64,000 nucleotides of DNA from Nitrosospira sp. Nsp11 (GTDB lineage: Bacteria; Pseudomonadota; Gammaproteobacteria; Burkholderiales; Nitrosomonadaceae), in assembly GCF_900142705.1 (NCBI RefSeq), contig NZ_FRBV01000004.1:124001-188000 (forward strand). The letters are read 5' to 3'. The notes beneath the pieces are model-generated. The model saw nothing but the letters and a program-made list of their open reading frames with translations. It searched no databases and was not told the DNA's origin. Below, piece by piece: positions 8,291 through 17,430 of the stretch. The position numbers and the translations under genes were made by a program. Numbering within the stretch: the first letter of the stretch is position 1; every line of letters starts with the position of its first letter.

Positions 8291-9550
8291 TTATTTCGCG
8301 CGCCGCTTGACAGCATAGCCGTAGGGGGTCGGCCAGGCAGGCTCCACCCCCATTGCATGTTGCGCCTTGAGAGCCCAGTACGGTTCCCGCAGCAATTCCC
8401 GCCCGATAAAGACGAGATCCGCCTGGCCGCTGGTAATGATTTCATCTGCGTATTGCGAGTCGGTAATCAGGCCCACGCCACCCGTTCGGATTTCCGCCCC
8501 GGCGCGGATGCGGCCGGCAAATGGAACCTGGTAGCCTCTGGCGACAGGAATCGTCGCATCGGGCGTCGTTCCACCGGAGGAGACGTCAATTAGATCCGCC
8601 CCCAGCGCCTTGAGTTCTCTGCAGAGAACGACGGATTGATCGATATCCCAGCCTCCATCCGCCCAGTCGGTTGCCGAGATGCGTACGAAAAAAGGCAGCT
8701 CCTGAGGGATAACTTCGCGCAGTCGTCCCGCGACCCGCAGCAGTAGCCGCATGCGGTTTTCCAGACTGCCGCCATATTCATCCGTGCGGTGGTTGCTGAT
8801 CGGCGACAGAAATTCATGCATCAGGTAACCGTGAGCGGCGTGCAACTCGATCACTTTGAAGCCTGCCTGGAGCGCACGTCGCGCGGCTGATTCCCATGCA
8901 TCGATGCAATGCTCGATATCCGCTTCAGACATGGATGCTGGAACCGGGTCTCCTGCATCGAAGGGCAGGGGGCTGGGACCGATAACCGGCCAACCACCTT
9001 CAGCGGCTGTTTTCAGGCTGTTTCCACCAGTCCACGGGGCATTGCAACTCGCCTTGCGCCCGGCATGAGCGAGCTGTATACCGGAAACCGCGCCTTGTGC
9101 CTCAACGAATCTCGCGATCCGGGCCAATGGTTCAATATGATCATCTTTCCAGATTCCCATATCACCCGGCGAAATGCGTCCCTCGGCGGTAACTGCCGTG
9201 GCCTCCACCATTACAAGCCCTACACCGCCTATCGCCCGACTGCCAAGGTGAACCAGATGGAAATCATTGGCAAAACCATCCTGCGCCGAATACATGCACA
9301 TGGGTGACATTGCGATCCGGTTGCGGAAAGTGACGCTGCGAATGGTCAACGGCGATAGCAGGTCAACCTCCGGGACTTCGCGGTCGTGTTCGCTCTGGCA
9401 TTGGGTCTGGATGGCGCTTGGGCCAGCGCTTCTGTGAGCGGGCGAAGTGGCGCTTTGGCGCAAAGTCGTGGTAGCCATCAGATTTTCGGTTTCGCTTACG
9501 GACGGGGGACCTTCGGATTTGTCGCGTTTGCTCTGATCATAATAGGGCAT
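8291..9550 (-). CDS. Old Yellow Enzyme-family NADH:flavin oxidoreductase (YqjM type)
   Basis: This encodes 419 residues from the ATG at 9550, chosen because AAAGGA lies eight bases upstream; a start at 9592 would add 14 poorly placed residues. The first 60-70 residues are a polar extension not typical of the family. From LLSPLTIRSVTFRNRIAMSP onward it is a full TIM-barrel ene-reductase with bound FMN. PMCMYSAQDGFANDFHLVHL carries the Cys and Tyr of the YqjM-like class. HAAHGYLMHEFLSP and NHRTDEYGGSLENR are the family signatures, and VFIGRELLREPYW ends the phosphate-binding loop. It reduces activated C=C bonds with NAD(P)H. It stands just upstream of the VOC gene in the same direction. Confidence 0.92.
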   Translation of the reverse strand: MPYYDQSKRDKSEGPPSVSETENLMATTTLRQSATSPAHRSAGPSAIQTQCQSEHDREVPEVDLLSPLTIRSVTFRNRIAMSPMCMYSAQDGFANDFHLVHLGSRAIGGVGLVMVEATAVTAEGRISPGDMGIWKDDHIEPLARIARFVEAQGAVSGIQLAHAGRKASCNAPWTGGNSLKTAAEGGWPVIGPSPLPFDAGDPVPASMSEADIEHCIDAWESAARRALQAGFKVIELHAAHGYLMHEFLSPISNHRTDEYGGSLENRMRLLLRVAGRLREVIPQELPFFVRISATDWADGGWDIDQSVVLCRELKALGADLIDVSSGGTTPDATIPVARGYQVPFAGRIRAGAEIRTGGVGLITDSQYADEIITSGQADLVFIGRELLREPYWALKAQHAMGVEPAWPTPYGYAVKRRAK

Positions 9551-9700
9551 GATTTTTCCTTTATTGAAAAAGTACCTGTTGACCCTGTGCAACTTCGTGG
9601 ATTCGGCCGGTTGCTTGATCCGTACATTAAATCTACACCGTGACGCTATTCAGGGGCGCATTAACGTAATGTAGCTTAAGGGATCGCTGTTGCAATGCTA

Positions 9701-9940
9701 TTAATGCAGGAGAATCAGCGCTGGATTGGACTGGGTGACGCCACGAAACCAGATGCTTTTAGATATGCCGCCGATGGTTACAGTTTCCATGGTTGCAATG
9801 CTGCCGGGAATGATGTGATTCTTCGCATCCGTGAATGGAACGGTATGAACGCAGCCGGTGCACAAAAGGAACAACGCAACGGTGGCAACGTGCCCGAATG
9901 ATAAAGGGCGAATAATCCAGAAAGATTTCTTCCAAACCAT
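9701..9940 (-). pseudogene. Truncated lipoprotein alpha/beta hydrolase (N-terminal fragment)
   Basis: Only 79 residues remain. The start is a lipoprotein signal peptide (FLLCTGCVHTVPF, with Cys as lipid site). It is followed by SIWFRGVTQSNPALILLH, the first strand of an alpha/beta hydrolase just before the expected HGGPG oxyanion motif. The frame stops exactly there, and no hydrolase sequence continues in the 100 bases downstream. I read this as a gene cut off by deletion, leaving a dead 5' end. Confidence 0.6.
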
Positions 9941-10061
9941 GTGTCAATGTCTCTTGCTTTCAGAGTATAGAGTGCTATACCTGTAAAAAGCTCTGGAAAA
10001 GTTCGGCGCTTTTTTCGTGGAAATATTCATAAACAGCTTCTTAGGGAAAAGGAGATTTATC

Positions 10062-10970
10062 ATGCGCTCAATCAAGATGATTGCCGGAGCAATGGCTGCT
10101 ACTGCCAGTCTTTACATTCCGTCCGCATTGTCCGCGCCGCCTGTGGTCTACAGCGGATCTGGCGCTGACGCCACCACTGCCCTCGACGCTTTCCGCGCCG
10201 CGATTGGCGGGGCCAAGAATACCGCTGGGCCTGAAGCGAGTGGACGCCGTGAAATCAGCTGGGATGGTGTCAAACTTGATGGCACCGACGCAAATCCGAA
10301 TACGCAGGTGGTGGACTCCGGCCATACGGTCGTCATCCCCGTCGACCGTTTTCGGGCGCAGGGGGCATTATTCGAAGACCCCTATGCAGTGAGCGGTGAC
10401 GGTTTTGCCAGCGTTAACCCGGGCACCGCCGGACAATTCCCCGCTTTTAGCCCCAACAATACCTTCGTCATGCAGGATCAGACACCGTACCAGTTCGACG
10501 ATCGCTTCATCGGTCAAAGCTTTACCATTCCCGGCACGGCAACGGCGGCAGGCACACGTGGTTTCGGTGCAATTTTTATCGATGTGGAAAAAGCCGGAAG
10601 CAGCAGCATTGAATACTTCGGTCATGATGCCGGCGGACACGAGGTCAGCCTCGGTACATTCGCAGTGCCCACCGGCGCAAGCGGCGAACCCCAATTTCTC
10701 GGCGTGCTGTTCGATAACCCTGTTGTGACTGATGTCAATTTGACCGTCGGAACCAATACCCTGTTCAACTTCGACGGTACCAGCTTCCAGTCGTTTGGTC
10801 CGGAAAACCTCAGTGGTAATACTGATCTTGCCGTCACCGACGATTTCGTCTTTGCCGAACCGACCATGGCGGCTGCTGTGCCGGAGCCATCATCATACGC
10901 CTTGATGCTAGCTGGCCTGTGCCTGCTTGGTTTCGCTGCGCATCGCAAAACAAGGCTTAACCTGGTTTAG
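10062..10970 (+). CDS. PEP-CTERM sorting-domain exported protein
   Basis: This encodes 302 residues. The ATG at 10062 is chosen because AAGGAG lies nine bases before it and it begins a clean signal peptide (MRSIKMIAGAMAATAS... SALSA). The C-terminus carries the PEP-CTERM tag: VPEPSSYALMLAGLCLLGFA followed by the basic AHRKTR. Such proteins are exported, processed by an exosortase in the inner membrane and delivered to the cell surface or matrix. The mature body is rich in Gly, Ser, Thr and Asp, with predicted beta structure and no catalytic motif I can name. The exosortase genes are elsewhere. A strong terminator follows 11 bases after the stop, so it is monocistronic. Confidence 0.9.
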   Translation: MRSIKMIAGAMAATASLYIPSALSAPPVVYSGSGADATTALDAFRAAIGGAKNTAGPEASGRREISWDGVKLDGTDANPNTQVVDSGHTVVIPVDRFRAQGALFEDPYAVSGDGFASVNPGTAGQFPAFSPNNTFVMQDQTPYQFDDRFIGQSFTIPGTATAAGTRGFGAIFIDVEKAGSSSIEYFGHDAGGHEVSLGTFAVPTGASGEPQFLGVLFDNPVVTDVNLTVGTNTLFNFDGTSFQSFGPENLSGNTDLAVTDDFVFAEPTMAAAVPEPSSYALMLAGLCLLGFAAHRKTRLNLV

Positions 10971-10981
10971 CTGTGTCGGAC

Positions 10982-11010
10982 AACCCCGTCATGATGACGG
11001 GGTTTGTTTT
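10982..11010 (+). terminator. Rho-independent terminator of the PEP-CTERM gene
   Basis: A perfect 9-bp stem (AACCCCGTC / GACGGGGTT) with a five-base loop at 10982-11004 is followed by TGTTTT. Confidence 0.9.
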
Positions 11011-11082
11011 CTATGGAAATGAAGTAACACCCATTCTTGCGACGTTTGCCAATAAGGTAGTTTGCTCCCACGTGGTCGAGCT

Positions 11083-12066
11083 TCAAATTTCTTCCAAGGA
11101 ATGAGCATTTACACCGGCAATAAGAGTGTAGTTGATGGTTCCGGTTGTGCCCTTTTTTATCGATGCCGGCACCTGCTGGAACGCCCAGAGGCCGAGGTTG
11201 TCATGGCGCAGGTTCTGGCTGTTGTTGAAAAATGCGCGGACCATAATGGGGCCTGCTGTCGGGCCTGTGGTTGAATTTATCCTGATTCTGTAGCTCGGCG
11301 TATTTCCGTTGGGCCACCCGGCATCATCTGTATGGATAGAGTCGAACATTGGCTTTGCAGGGTTCAGTGCGTGGGGCGTCACTGGCAGCAGCAGATTTGC
11401 CAATGAGGAATCGTAGGATGACGTCGCGGTATCGTTTTCGGTATGCAAACGAAGCGCGTCAACATCATGCCGGACATTATCAATAAACATGCTGGAAATC
11501 TGAAGGAGCCGCATCGACTCGAATGTTTTTGTTTGCATGGGATCCGGTATCACGTCCTCTGTGAATTCAAACGTTCCCGCCACATGGAGTGTGCTGGCAA
11601 GCTCATGTGGCTCTTCCAGTGCCAACAGCCAGGTGAGATCCATGATCTGATTAGTCGTTCCGCTGTCTCGTAAACGATTTGCAGGGGAGTTCGTAATGCG
11701 GATCAGCATCCTGCCCGTGCTACCTTGATTGAGCTGGGAGGTGTCAATGGCAACGCGCTTTAACTGGGGATGGAAGAATAAGGTCTTTTTCGGGCATGAA
11801 GCCGATGTGCCGGAGATTGCAGGGCCGAGGACCAGACTCTGACCGAACGGCAGTGGCGGCGTTGGATCAGCCCCCGCCTTAAGCCGCAGATAACCGGAAG
11901 AGTAGATGACAAGAACCTGGGGAAAACGGCTTGTATTGGATACGCGTTTCGCAAAGGATAAAAGCTTTGTCCTCCCCATTGATTCTCCGTTGATCAGGAC
12001 TTCGAATGGATCTTCGGGAATGAACGCCCGCAGCTTTTTAATCACCCACACGCCGTCGTTAAACAT
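11083..12066 (-). CDS. Conserved-looking protein of unknown function
   Basis: This encodes 327 residues from the ATG at 12066, which has GGAG and AAGG just upstream. An upstream in-frame start at 12213 is possible but adds an unnatural Arg-rich stretch. The protein is soluble, with no signal peptide and no membrane helix. It has alternating short strands (LVIYSSGYLRLKAG, RMLIRITNSPANRL, YRIRINSTTGPTAGPIMVRA), suggesting a beta-sandwich fold. I cannot name a family. It lies alone, convergent with the PEP-CTERM gene. Confidence 0.65.
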   Translation of the reverse strand: MFNDGVWVIKKLRAFIPEDPFEVLINGESMGRTKLLSFAKRVSNTSRFPQVLVIYSSGYLRLKAGADPTPPLPFGQSLVLGPAISGTSASCPKKTLFFHPQLKRVAIDTSQLNQGSTGRMLIRITNSPANRLRDSGTTNQIMDLTWLLALEEPHELASTLHVAGTFEFTEDVIPDPMQTKTFESMRLLQISSMFIDNVRHDVDALRLHTENDTATSSYDSSLANLLLPVTPHALNPAKPMFDSIHTDDAGWPNGNTPSYRIRINSTTGPTAGPIMVRAFFNNSQNLRHDNLGLWAFQQVPASIKKGTTGTINYTLIAGVNAHSLEEI

Positions 12067-12101
12067 CCTTAAGCTCCGTACCCTTTTTCCAGGAAAATGC
12101 C

Positions 12102-12302
12102 ATGAAAGGCTTTTTTGGCGTCGTCGATAATTGCACCTGCTTCTATTCCATAATTGAACCGGTTCATGACAGCGCAAAACTGGCCGATGAGCTTCACTAC
12201 GTGATGAATACACCCCGACTGCAAAGCAGGCGGCATCTAAAATTCTGGGAGGATTACTTCATGGATGCGAACCGTCGACCCAGGTCCGTATCCACCTCAT
12301 AG
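12102..12302 (+). CDS. Possible small protein
   Basis: A 66-codon frame begins with MKGFFGVVDNCTCFYS and has AGGA eight bases before the ATG. It fits between two divergent genes without overlap. The N-terminal half has two Cys, and the C-terminal half is aromatic and then basic. There is no family match from memory; it may be chance. Confidence 0.3.
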   Translation: MKGFFGVVDNCTCFYSIIEPVHDSAKLADELHYVMNTPRLQSRRHLKFWEDYFMDANRRPRSVSTS

Positions 12303-12376
12303 ATTTGAGGAGCAGCGAGATTCGGGATATTGTGCGTTAATTCAGGCGTCCGGGGAGCGAAAAAAACAGGAAGAAA

Positions 12377-12838
12377 ATGCCAAAAATCTACAATTCAATT
12401 ATCGTTCCCGCTCCGATAGAGCAAGTATGGTCGAGAATACGCGACTTCCACGACTTTTCCTGGGCGCCATCCCTCATTGGTTCTTGCGAGAAGGTCGGCG
12501 AGAGCAATGGATATTGCGTGGGTGCGCGGCGGCTATTGAACGGCGTGTTTCTGGATACCCTGATCGCCTATAACCAGATCGAAAAACGCATCATGTATTC
12601 CATGGATGAGGGGCCATCTCCAGTCTCGTCAAGAGAGATTCACGATTACCTAGGAAATCTGCACCTGCTACCCGTTACGTCCGATAACACGACGTTTGCC
12701 GAGTGGTCCGCATCCTGGGAGTCGAAAAATACCGACGCGATTGAATACATGAACCTTGTATACCGGTCGCTCCTCAGCGATCTCGCCGTGGGGTTTGGTG
12801 CGGAGAATCGTTACGGTACGCCGGACAATGCCGAATAG
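12377..12838 (+). CDS. SRPBCC-family (START-like) protein
   Basis: This encodes 153 residues. PKIYNSIIVPAPIEQVWSRI followed by RDFHDFSWAP is the classic opening of the polyketide-cyclase/START-like SRPBCC fold: a beta strand, then the ...PIEQVWSRIRDF helix. It continues with the alternating strands that form the hydrophobic ligand cavity. Members bind or transform hydrophobic ligands; no catalytic residue can be assigned. It reads toward the leftward cupin gene at 12872, with which it converges. Confidence 0.8.
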   Translation: MPKIYNSIIVPAPIEQVWSRIRDFHDFSWAPSLIGSCEKVGESNGYCVGARRLLNGVFLDTLIAYNQIEKRIMYSMDEGPSPVSSREIHDYLGNLHLLPVTSDNTTFAEWSASWESKNTDAIEYMNLVYRSLLSDLAVGFGAENRYGTPDNAE

Positions 12839-12871
12839 CGCAAAAGCGGATCGCTGGCAATTCCGGCTGGG

Positions 12872-13330
12872 CTATTTGTCGTAGGTGGTCAGTTGTGCGC
12901 CCGTCGGAGCGATAATCGTGGCGAGTAGGCGCGCAGGTAGCGTCCTGCTGGGATTCTCCATGAATGAATGCACGGTCCCGTGCGGTTCGCTCCAGCTTTG
13001 ACCGGCGCGATACTCTATCAGCTCGCCACTGTCGAGCTGCGAACGAACAATCCCTTCAAGCACATAGACGAAGACGATGCCTGCATGACGATGGCTGGCG
13101 CTTCTGGCGTCAGGCGCCAGATTCACGATGACTGCTGTCAGTGTCTGCCCAGGATCATTGGGAAGCACCTCCGCCGTGACAGGCGTGAGAGTAATTCCAT
13201 CGGACGTGTCCCCGGCTTGTGCACCTCCAGCGCCGGCCAGACATCCAATACTCAGGAAGGCAGCGGCAAGAAATATTTTAACGACGCGCTCCAGGCCCAT
13301 GATTGAATCGAACTTCATTGTCATTCCCAT
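12872..13330 (-). CDS. Secreted cupin-domain protein
   Basis: This encodes 152 residues. A signal peptide (FLAAAFLSIGCLAGAGGAQA) precedes a single cupin barrel. SASHRHAGIVFVYVLEG holds two His and is the first cupin motif. EPHGTVHSFMENPS is the second, with His ligands for a metal. So it is a small periplasmic metal-binding cupin, substrate unknown. A GAGGA ribosome binding site precedes the first of three closely spaced ATGs; a start at the second or third would change only four residues. Confidence 0.85.
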   Translation of the reverse strand: MGMTMKFDSIMGLERVVKIFLAAAFLSIGCLAGAGGAQAGDTSDGITLTPVTAEVLPNDPGQTLTAVIVNLAPDARSASHRHAGIVFVYVLEGIVRSQLDSGELIEYRAGQSWSEPHGTVHSFMENPSRTLPARLLATIIAPTGAQLTTYDK

Positions 13331-13593
13331 CGATAATGTTCCTCATGAATGCGAATCGTGCAATCGTGCTTGAAACTGCGAAAAGCCGCTGTTTGCGCCG
13401 CTAAAGAGCGCAATATAGCAACTATTTGCAGGGATGTCAGGAATCTCGAGTACGAACCTACCTGTAGAACGTACCGCAGAGGCGTTCATATTCTTTGCAA
13501 ACCTGCTTCCTTCTGTTCGTGGCCGGGCACGTGCCGAGGCCGCTGCGCATGGATACTGGCGGCTCTTGAAACCCATGAAAAGTGGTTAGTAGT

Positions 13594-13845
13594 TTATCGA
13601 GGCTTCGAGCGGTTGCGTTTACCATAAATGGGTGATGGATAGGCTCCGCGTTTGTTCTCGCCGGGTGTGAGATAAACCCAGGTGCCGCCGCCACCTCCCC
13701 AGGTCTGCACGTCATCGGACGCGTCCAACAGTTTTAAATACAGTGAGGAAAGCCATTTTGCCTTATAACGTGCTTTGGCGAGATCCACGTAACCGCTTAA
13801 ATAATAGAGTGCCCATGAACCCGCCCAACCGACAGTCTGACGCAT
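13594..13845 (-). CDS. Small protein of unknown function
   Basis: This encodes 83 residues from the ATG at 13845, with GGAGG nine bases upstream. The composition is protein-like: aromatic N-terminus (GWAGSWALYYLSGYVDLAKA), a Gly run (WGGGGGTW) and a basic tail. There is no signal peptide and no known family. Confidence 0.45.
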   Translation of the reverse strand: MRQTVGWAGSWALYYLSGYVDLAKARYKAKWLSSLYLKLLDASDDVQTWGGGGGTWVYLTPGENKRGAYPSPIYGKRNRSKPR

Positions 13846-14151
13846 GATTATCTGCCTCCGGAATTGTACTTGCCGCAAGTAAGCGTGATGTACGCGCACT
13901 GGCAGCTGCAAGCGCACATCTTACGAGCTTGATCGGCGTTAGCAATTGGACTCTGGTACTAGCTTGTCACGCCGCATCCCGCCAACAGCGCGGGGCGCCA
14001 TGCAGCTTCTGCCAGCTTCTGCCGAAGCGCGAACTGTTGAGGCTTTAAAAAGGCGGTTGAGTCGTTACCAAAAAGCTGACCGCAAATCCATCAGCCTGGT
14101 ACTGGTGGGAAGGTTTCGAAGGAACAACCGTTGGAGGGGAAAAAGAAAACA
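13846..14151. other. Intergenic region
   Basis: About 300 bases without a supported gene. A short tandem repeat (CTTCTGCCAG / CTTCTGCCGA, about 14007-14026) is the only pattern seen. Confidence 0.4.
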
Positions 14152-14186
14152 GATCGGGTTAAACCTGACTGTCCCGATCCGTTTTT
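14152..14186. terminator. Bidirectional terminator
   Basis: The stem GATCGGG (14152-14158) / CCCGATC (14173-14179) is followed by GTTTTT on the plus strand. On the minus strand it is followed by TGTTTTCTTTTT. It sits just downstream of the leftward DUF4198 gene and probably ends it. Confidence 0.7.
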
Positions 14187-14202
14187 ATTTATTATGTGAT
14201 CT

Positions 14203-14928
14203 TTATTTCTCGTTACTTGCCTTATTTTCGTGCGACCCTGCCGGGATATCGAATGTCAGCGTTGCACGATGGCGAAGCGCTTCAAATTTATTCCCTTGAA
14301 ATTCTCCCGGCTGCCTTTCCAGGTGTATGACTTCCAGGACGTACTGGCCGGGCCAGGGCGTTTTTATGTTGATCTTGCCGTTTTCGTCAGCCGTGTATTC
14401 CTGCATCCAGAAATTGGGGGCGTAGACCATCACTTTGGCTTTTGCCAGCGGCGCATTCTGAAAATAAACAGTGAATGCGTTAGGGGATCCATTCTCCGGG
14501 ACTATATCCAGCATGAGTTCCAGTTTATGGGCTGTATGTTCCGCCAGCGGACTGAAGCGCGTGTAAAACATTGGCTTCACGATACCGATACCTTGTTTGG
14601 TCCAATTCTTGACCTCATAGGCAAGCTCTTCGGCAATAATCGGTGATTTATGATCTGAAATCACGCCGAGATCGAAGTGAGTCTCTTTTCGTACTACTTT
14701 AATCTCATTCCGATTCCCGGCCGCGTCGAGTATCCATACTCGTGGTCCTTTTATCTCATCAAGTCTGCCCGGACTCGTCTCTCTTTCCTGTTCCTGGTAT
14801 TCCCCGAAATAAAGCCGTGCATGATGCGACTTGTCCTGTTCGATCCAGATGTAATGCGCAGCCGCGGGGAATGCGAGGGTCAGTCCGGTTAGAACCAGGG
14901 CGGCATGAACAAGCAGTTTCTTAAACAT
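14203..14928 (-). CDS. DUF4198-family periplasmic protein
   Basis: This encodes 241 residues from the ATG at 14928 (AAGGGA upstream), giving a clean signal peptide MFKKLLVHAALVLTGLTLAF ending in PAAAHYIW. The mature start AHYIWIE is the hallmark of DUF4198 proteins, annotated as periplasmic components linked to nickel/cobalt uptake. The second half (FTVYFQNAPLAKAKVMVYAP ... DENGKINIKTPWPGQYVLEV) is a carboxypeptidase-regulatory-like beta-sandwich, also typical. No metal transporter gene is adjacent, so the metal role is only a family inference. Confidence 0.8.
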   Translation of the reverse strand: MFKKLLVHAALVLTGLTLAFPAAAHYIWIEQDKSHHARLYFGEYQEQERETSPGRLDEIKGPRVWILDAAGNRNEIKVVRKETHFDLGVISDHKSPIIAEELAYEVKNWTKQGIGIVKPMFYTRFSPLAEHTAHKLELMLDIVPENGSPNAFTVYFQNAPLAKAKVMVYAPNFWMQEYTADENGKINIKTPWPGQYVLEVIHLERQPGEFQGNKFEALRHRATLTFDIPAGSHENKASNEK

Positions 14929-15255
14929 GATGTAATTCCCTTGAAAATAAAAGATAAAGTAATTCAAACCAATACCATTAACAAGTAGCGATTAAAGTAA
15001 AGTTAAACGACGACACTCGAGTTGATCTGCTCATTGCTTTGCATCCTTTGCACCCAACCCGCGCCGCGCTGTGCTGGGAGGCGAACACCCTGTTACGCTA
15101 TATGTCGTAGATAGCAGCCAAATCTGCTTCTCATGATTCACGTAAATTACTTTGACCGTGTGGATGCCGAGTCCGTATGCACACGTGGCGTCGTAAATCC
15201 ATTGCTGACTAACTGCGTATGTGTCTACAATTGTCGCTAAAGTAGAGGAGCTTAC

Positions 15256-17220
15256 ATGAAATTGGTGCGTGCACGAATTCAGAATTTCCGAAATATCGAG
15301 GATTCCGGGGAGTTCAGCCTTGATGAGCACATAACCTGCCTGGTCGGGAAGAATGAATCGGGCAAGACAACGCTGTTGACGGCACTTTATCGGCTCAATC
15401 CTATCTTCAGGGACGCGGGTTTCCAGTGGCAAATAGACTACCCCCGACGCCACTTATCGGACTACGAAGAACGCCACGATGGCAAGGATGCGGATGTAAT
15501 CACAACATGGTGGACAATCGAACCCGCCGAAAAACAGGCTATCGCCAATGCGTTCGGCGCTGGAGCACTGCAGAGCGACGAAGTCGTGGTAAAAAAGGAC
15601 TATGGCAACGTAATCCGCTGGACAATCAGGTTCGATGAAGCGGCCATCGTTCAACATCTCATTGATACCAGCAGTCTCCATGATGAAAAAGCGCATATCG
15701 GTTCAGTTCAAACGATGGCGGAACTGAAGGCAAAAACAGAATCGCTTCATGAATCGTCACCGGGCAGATGGCAATGCATCCAGAAAATTGACCTTGATTT
15801 TCCGGAGGCCTCGGTTTCCCAGGCTATTGTAAAACTGCTGGACCTGCCGGAATTCATGCTGTTCTCCCAATATCAACGGATGCAAGGTCAGGTCAGTCTT
15901 GAGCAGATTCAGCAGAGGGAATCAAGCAACACGCTTGAAGCGGCGGACCAGGTGTTCATTGCGCTCTGCAAAATGGCAGGCACCACGATTGCACAAGTTG
16001 CCTCCATTCAGGATTTCGAAAGCATGGTTTCGCGTTTCGAAAGCGCATCCAATAAGATTTCCGCTGAAATGTTCCGTTACTGGAGCCAGAATAAATTCCT
16101 CAAGGTAATTTTCCGGCTGGACCATGCCCTGCCCGGTGACCCGCCTCCTTTCAATAGTGGCCGCATCTTCCGGACTCGCATTTTAAATGAGCTTCACGAT
16201 GTGACGGTTCCGTTCGACGATCGCAGCACGGGTTTTGTCTGGTTTTTCTCCTTTCTTGTGCTGTTCTCACAGATGAAGAAGCAACACCAGAAAAGGATGG
16301 TGTTGTTGCTGGATGAACCGGGGCTGAGCTTGCATGGCAAGGCGCAGGCCGACCTTCTGCGCTACTTCCGGGAGCGTCTTGCGCCCGACCATCAAGTCAT
16401 CTACACGACGCATTCGCCATTCATGGTGCCGTCCGACAACCTGCTCTCGGTGCGCACTGTCGAGGATATGGTTGTTTATCTTGAGAATGGGGAGCCCGAA
16501 GTTAAAGGTACCAAAGTCGGCAGCGAGGTGCTCAGTACCGATCCGGATACGCTGTTTCCACTGCAGAGTGCGCTGGGTTACGAGATGACCCAATCGCTGT
16601 TTGTCGGTGAACATACATTGCTGGTGACGAGACCGTCCGATCTTCTTTTCTTGCGGGCAATGTCGGAAGTACTGCGTTCTCACAAGCGCATACCGCTTGA
16701 TCCGCGTTGGACCATCTGCCCGGCTGGCGGCATTGAGAAAGTTAGTGCTTTCATGAGTTTTTTTGGCGGTAACCGTTTGCACGTTGCGGTGCTGACAGAT
16801 TTTGCATCAGATCACGAGAGGGTCGAAAACCTGCGCCGATGGAATACCTTGCGCGATACGCATATTTTTTCGATGGGCGCCACGACAGGCCAGCAGGAGG
16901 CGGATGTCGAAGATATGCTGGGTGCCGGGCTTTACGTGGAGATCGTGAATGCGTGTTATGGCCTTAAGGGGCGGCAGGCCCTGCCTGTCCCTTCAGCTGG
17001 TGCGGGGGCGCGCATTGTCGTGTACGTGGAAGAACATTTCCGTACGCAACAAGATGTTGTCCCGGGCGTGAATCCCAAGTTCGACCGTTACGCCCCCGCC
17101 GTCTATTTCACGGAGCACCAATCCGAAATCATCAAGAAATTGTTTGGCGCGGATCTGAAAGCCACTCTTACCCGGTTTGAAAAATTATTCACCGAGTTGA
17201 ATGCGCTGTTGCCGGAATAG
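15256..17220 (+). CDS. OLD-family ATPase with altered TOPRIM domain
   Basis: This encodes 654 residues. The N-terminal ABC/SMC-like ATPase has Walker A GKNESGKT at residues 31-38 and Walker B VLLLDEPG with Asp353-Glu354. A TOPRIM region follows from about residue 448 (LFVGEHTLLVTRPSDLLFLR, later VAVLTDFASDHERV and QQEADVEDMLG). OLD proteins are ATP-dependent nucleases, some in anti-phage systems. Here the usual catalytic Glu of the VEGPSD motif is Thr458 (VTRPSD), so nuclease activity may be lost or changed. No UvrD-like helicase (GajB) or other partner is adjacent; the neighbours are ordinary genes. The start at 15256 follows AGAGGAG. Confidence 0.85.
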   Translation: MKLVRARIQNFRNIEDSGEFSLDEHITCLVGKNESGKTTLLTALYRLNPIFRDAGFQWQIDYPRRHLSDYEERHDGKDADVITTWWTIEPAEKQAIANAFGAGALQSDEVVVKKDYGNVIRWTIRFDEAAIVQHLIDTSSLHDEKAHIGSVQTMAELKAKTESLHESSPGRWQCIQKIDLDFPEASVSQAIVKLLDLPEFMLFSQYQRMQGQVSLEQIQQRESSNTLEAADQVFIALCKMAGTTIAQVASIQDFESMVSRFESASNKISAEMFRYWSQNKFLKVIFRLDHALPGDPPPFNSGRIFRTRILNELHDVTVPFDDRSTGFVWFFSFLVLFSQMKKQHQKRMVLLLDEPGLSLHGKAQADLLRYFRERLAPDHQVIYTTHSPFMVPSDNLLSVRTVEDMVVYLENGEPEVKGTKVGSEVLSTDPDTLFPLQSALGYEMTQSLFVGEHTLLVTRPSDLLFLRAMSEVLRSHKRIPLDPRWTICPAGGIEKVSAFMSFFGGNRLHVAVLTDFASDHERVENLRRWNTLRDTHIFSMGATTGQQEADVEDMLGAGLYVEIVNACYGLKGRQALPVPSAGAGARIVVYVEEHFRTQQDVVPGVNPKFDRYAPAVYFTEHQSEIIKKLFGADLKATLTRFEKLFTELNALLPE

Positions 17221-17430
17221 TCGCATACCGATGGCAGAGCGATGCCGTTGCATAAAAGACCAATCCGATGGTTTGGTCCGGGTCTGGTAGCGGTGGAGCC
17301 CCAATAGGCGACTCCTTTCCGGATTTCAGTACTTCTATGCAGCAGAGATGTTTATTCGGGAAGCCCAGGAATTTGGTATGTACCAAGTAACCTGGTTGAG
17401 TCCGATGAAAGTAATGGAAGGGCCGTAAAA

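Noticed and set aside
13458-13715. 85-codon leftward frame overlapping the small gene at 13594
   Set aside because: The overlapping 83-residue frame has the better ribosome binding site and composition.
15031-15453. 140-codon leftward frame
   Set aside because: Its 5' half lies antisense to the OLD ATPase, and nothing supports the rest.
15256-17220. Gabija (GajA) assignment
   Set aside because: No GajB-like helicase is adjacent, and the TOPRIM catalytic Glu is replaced.
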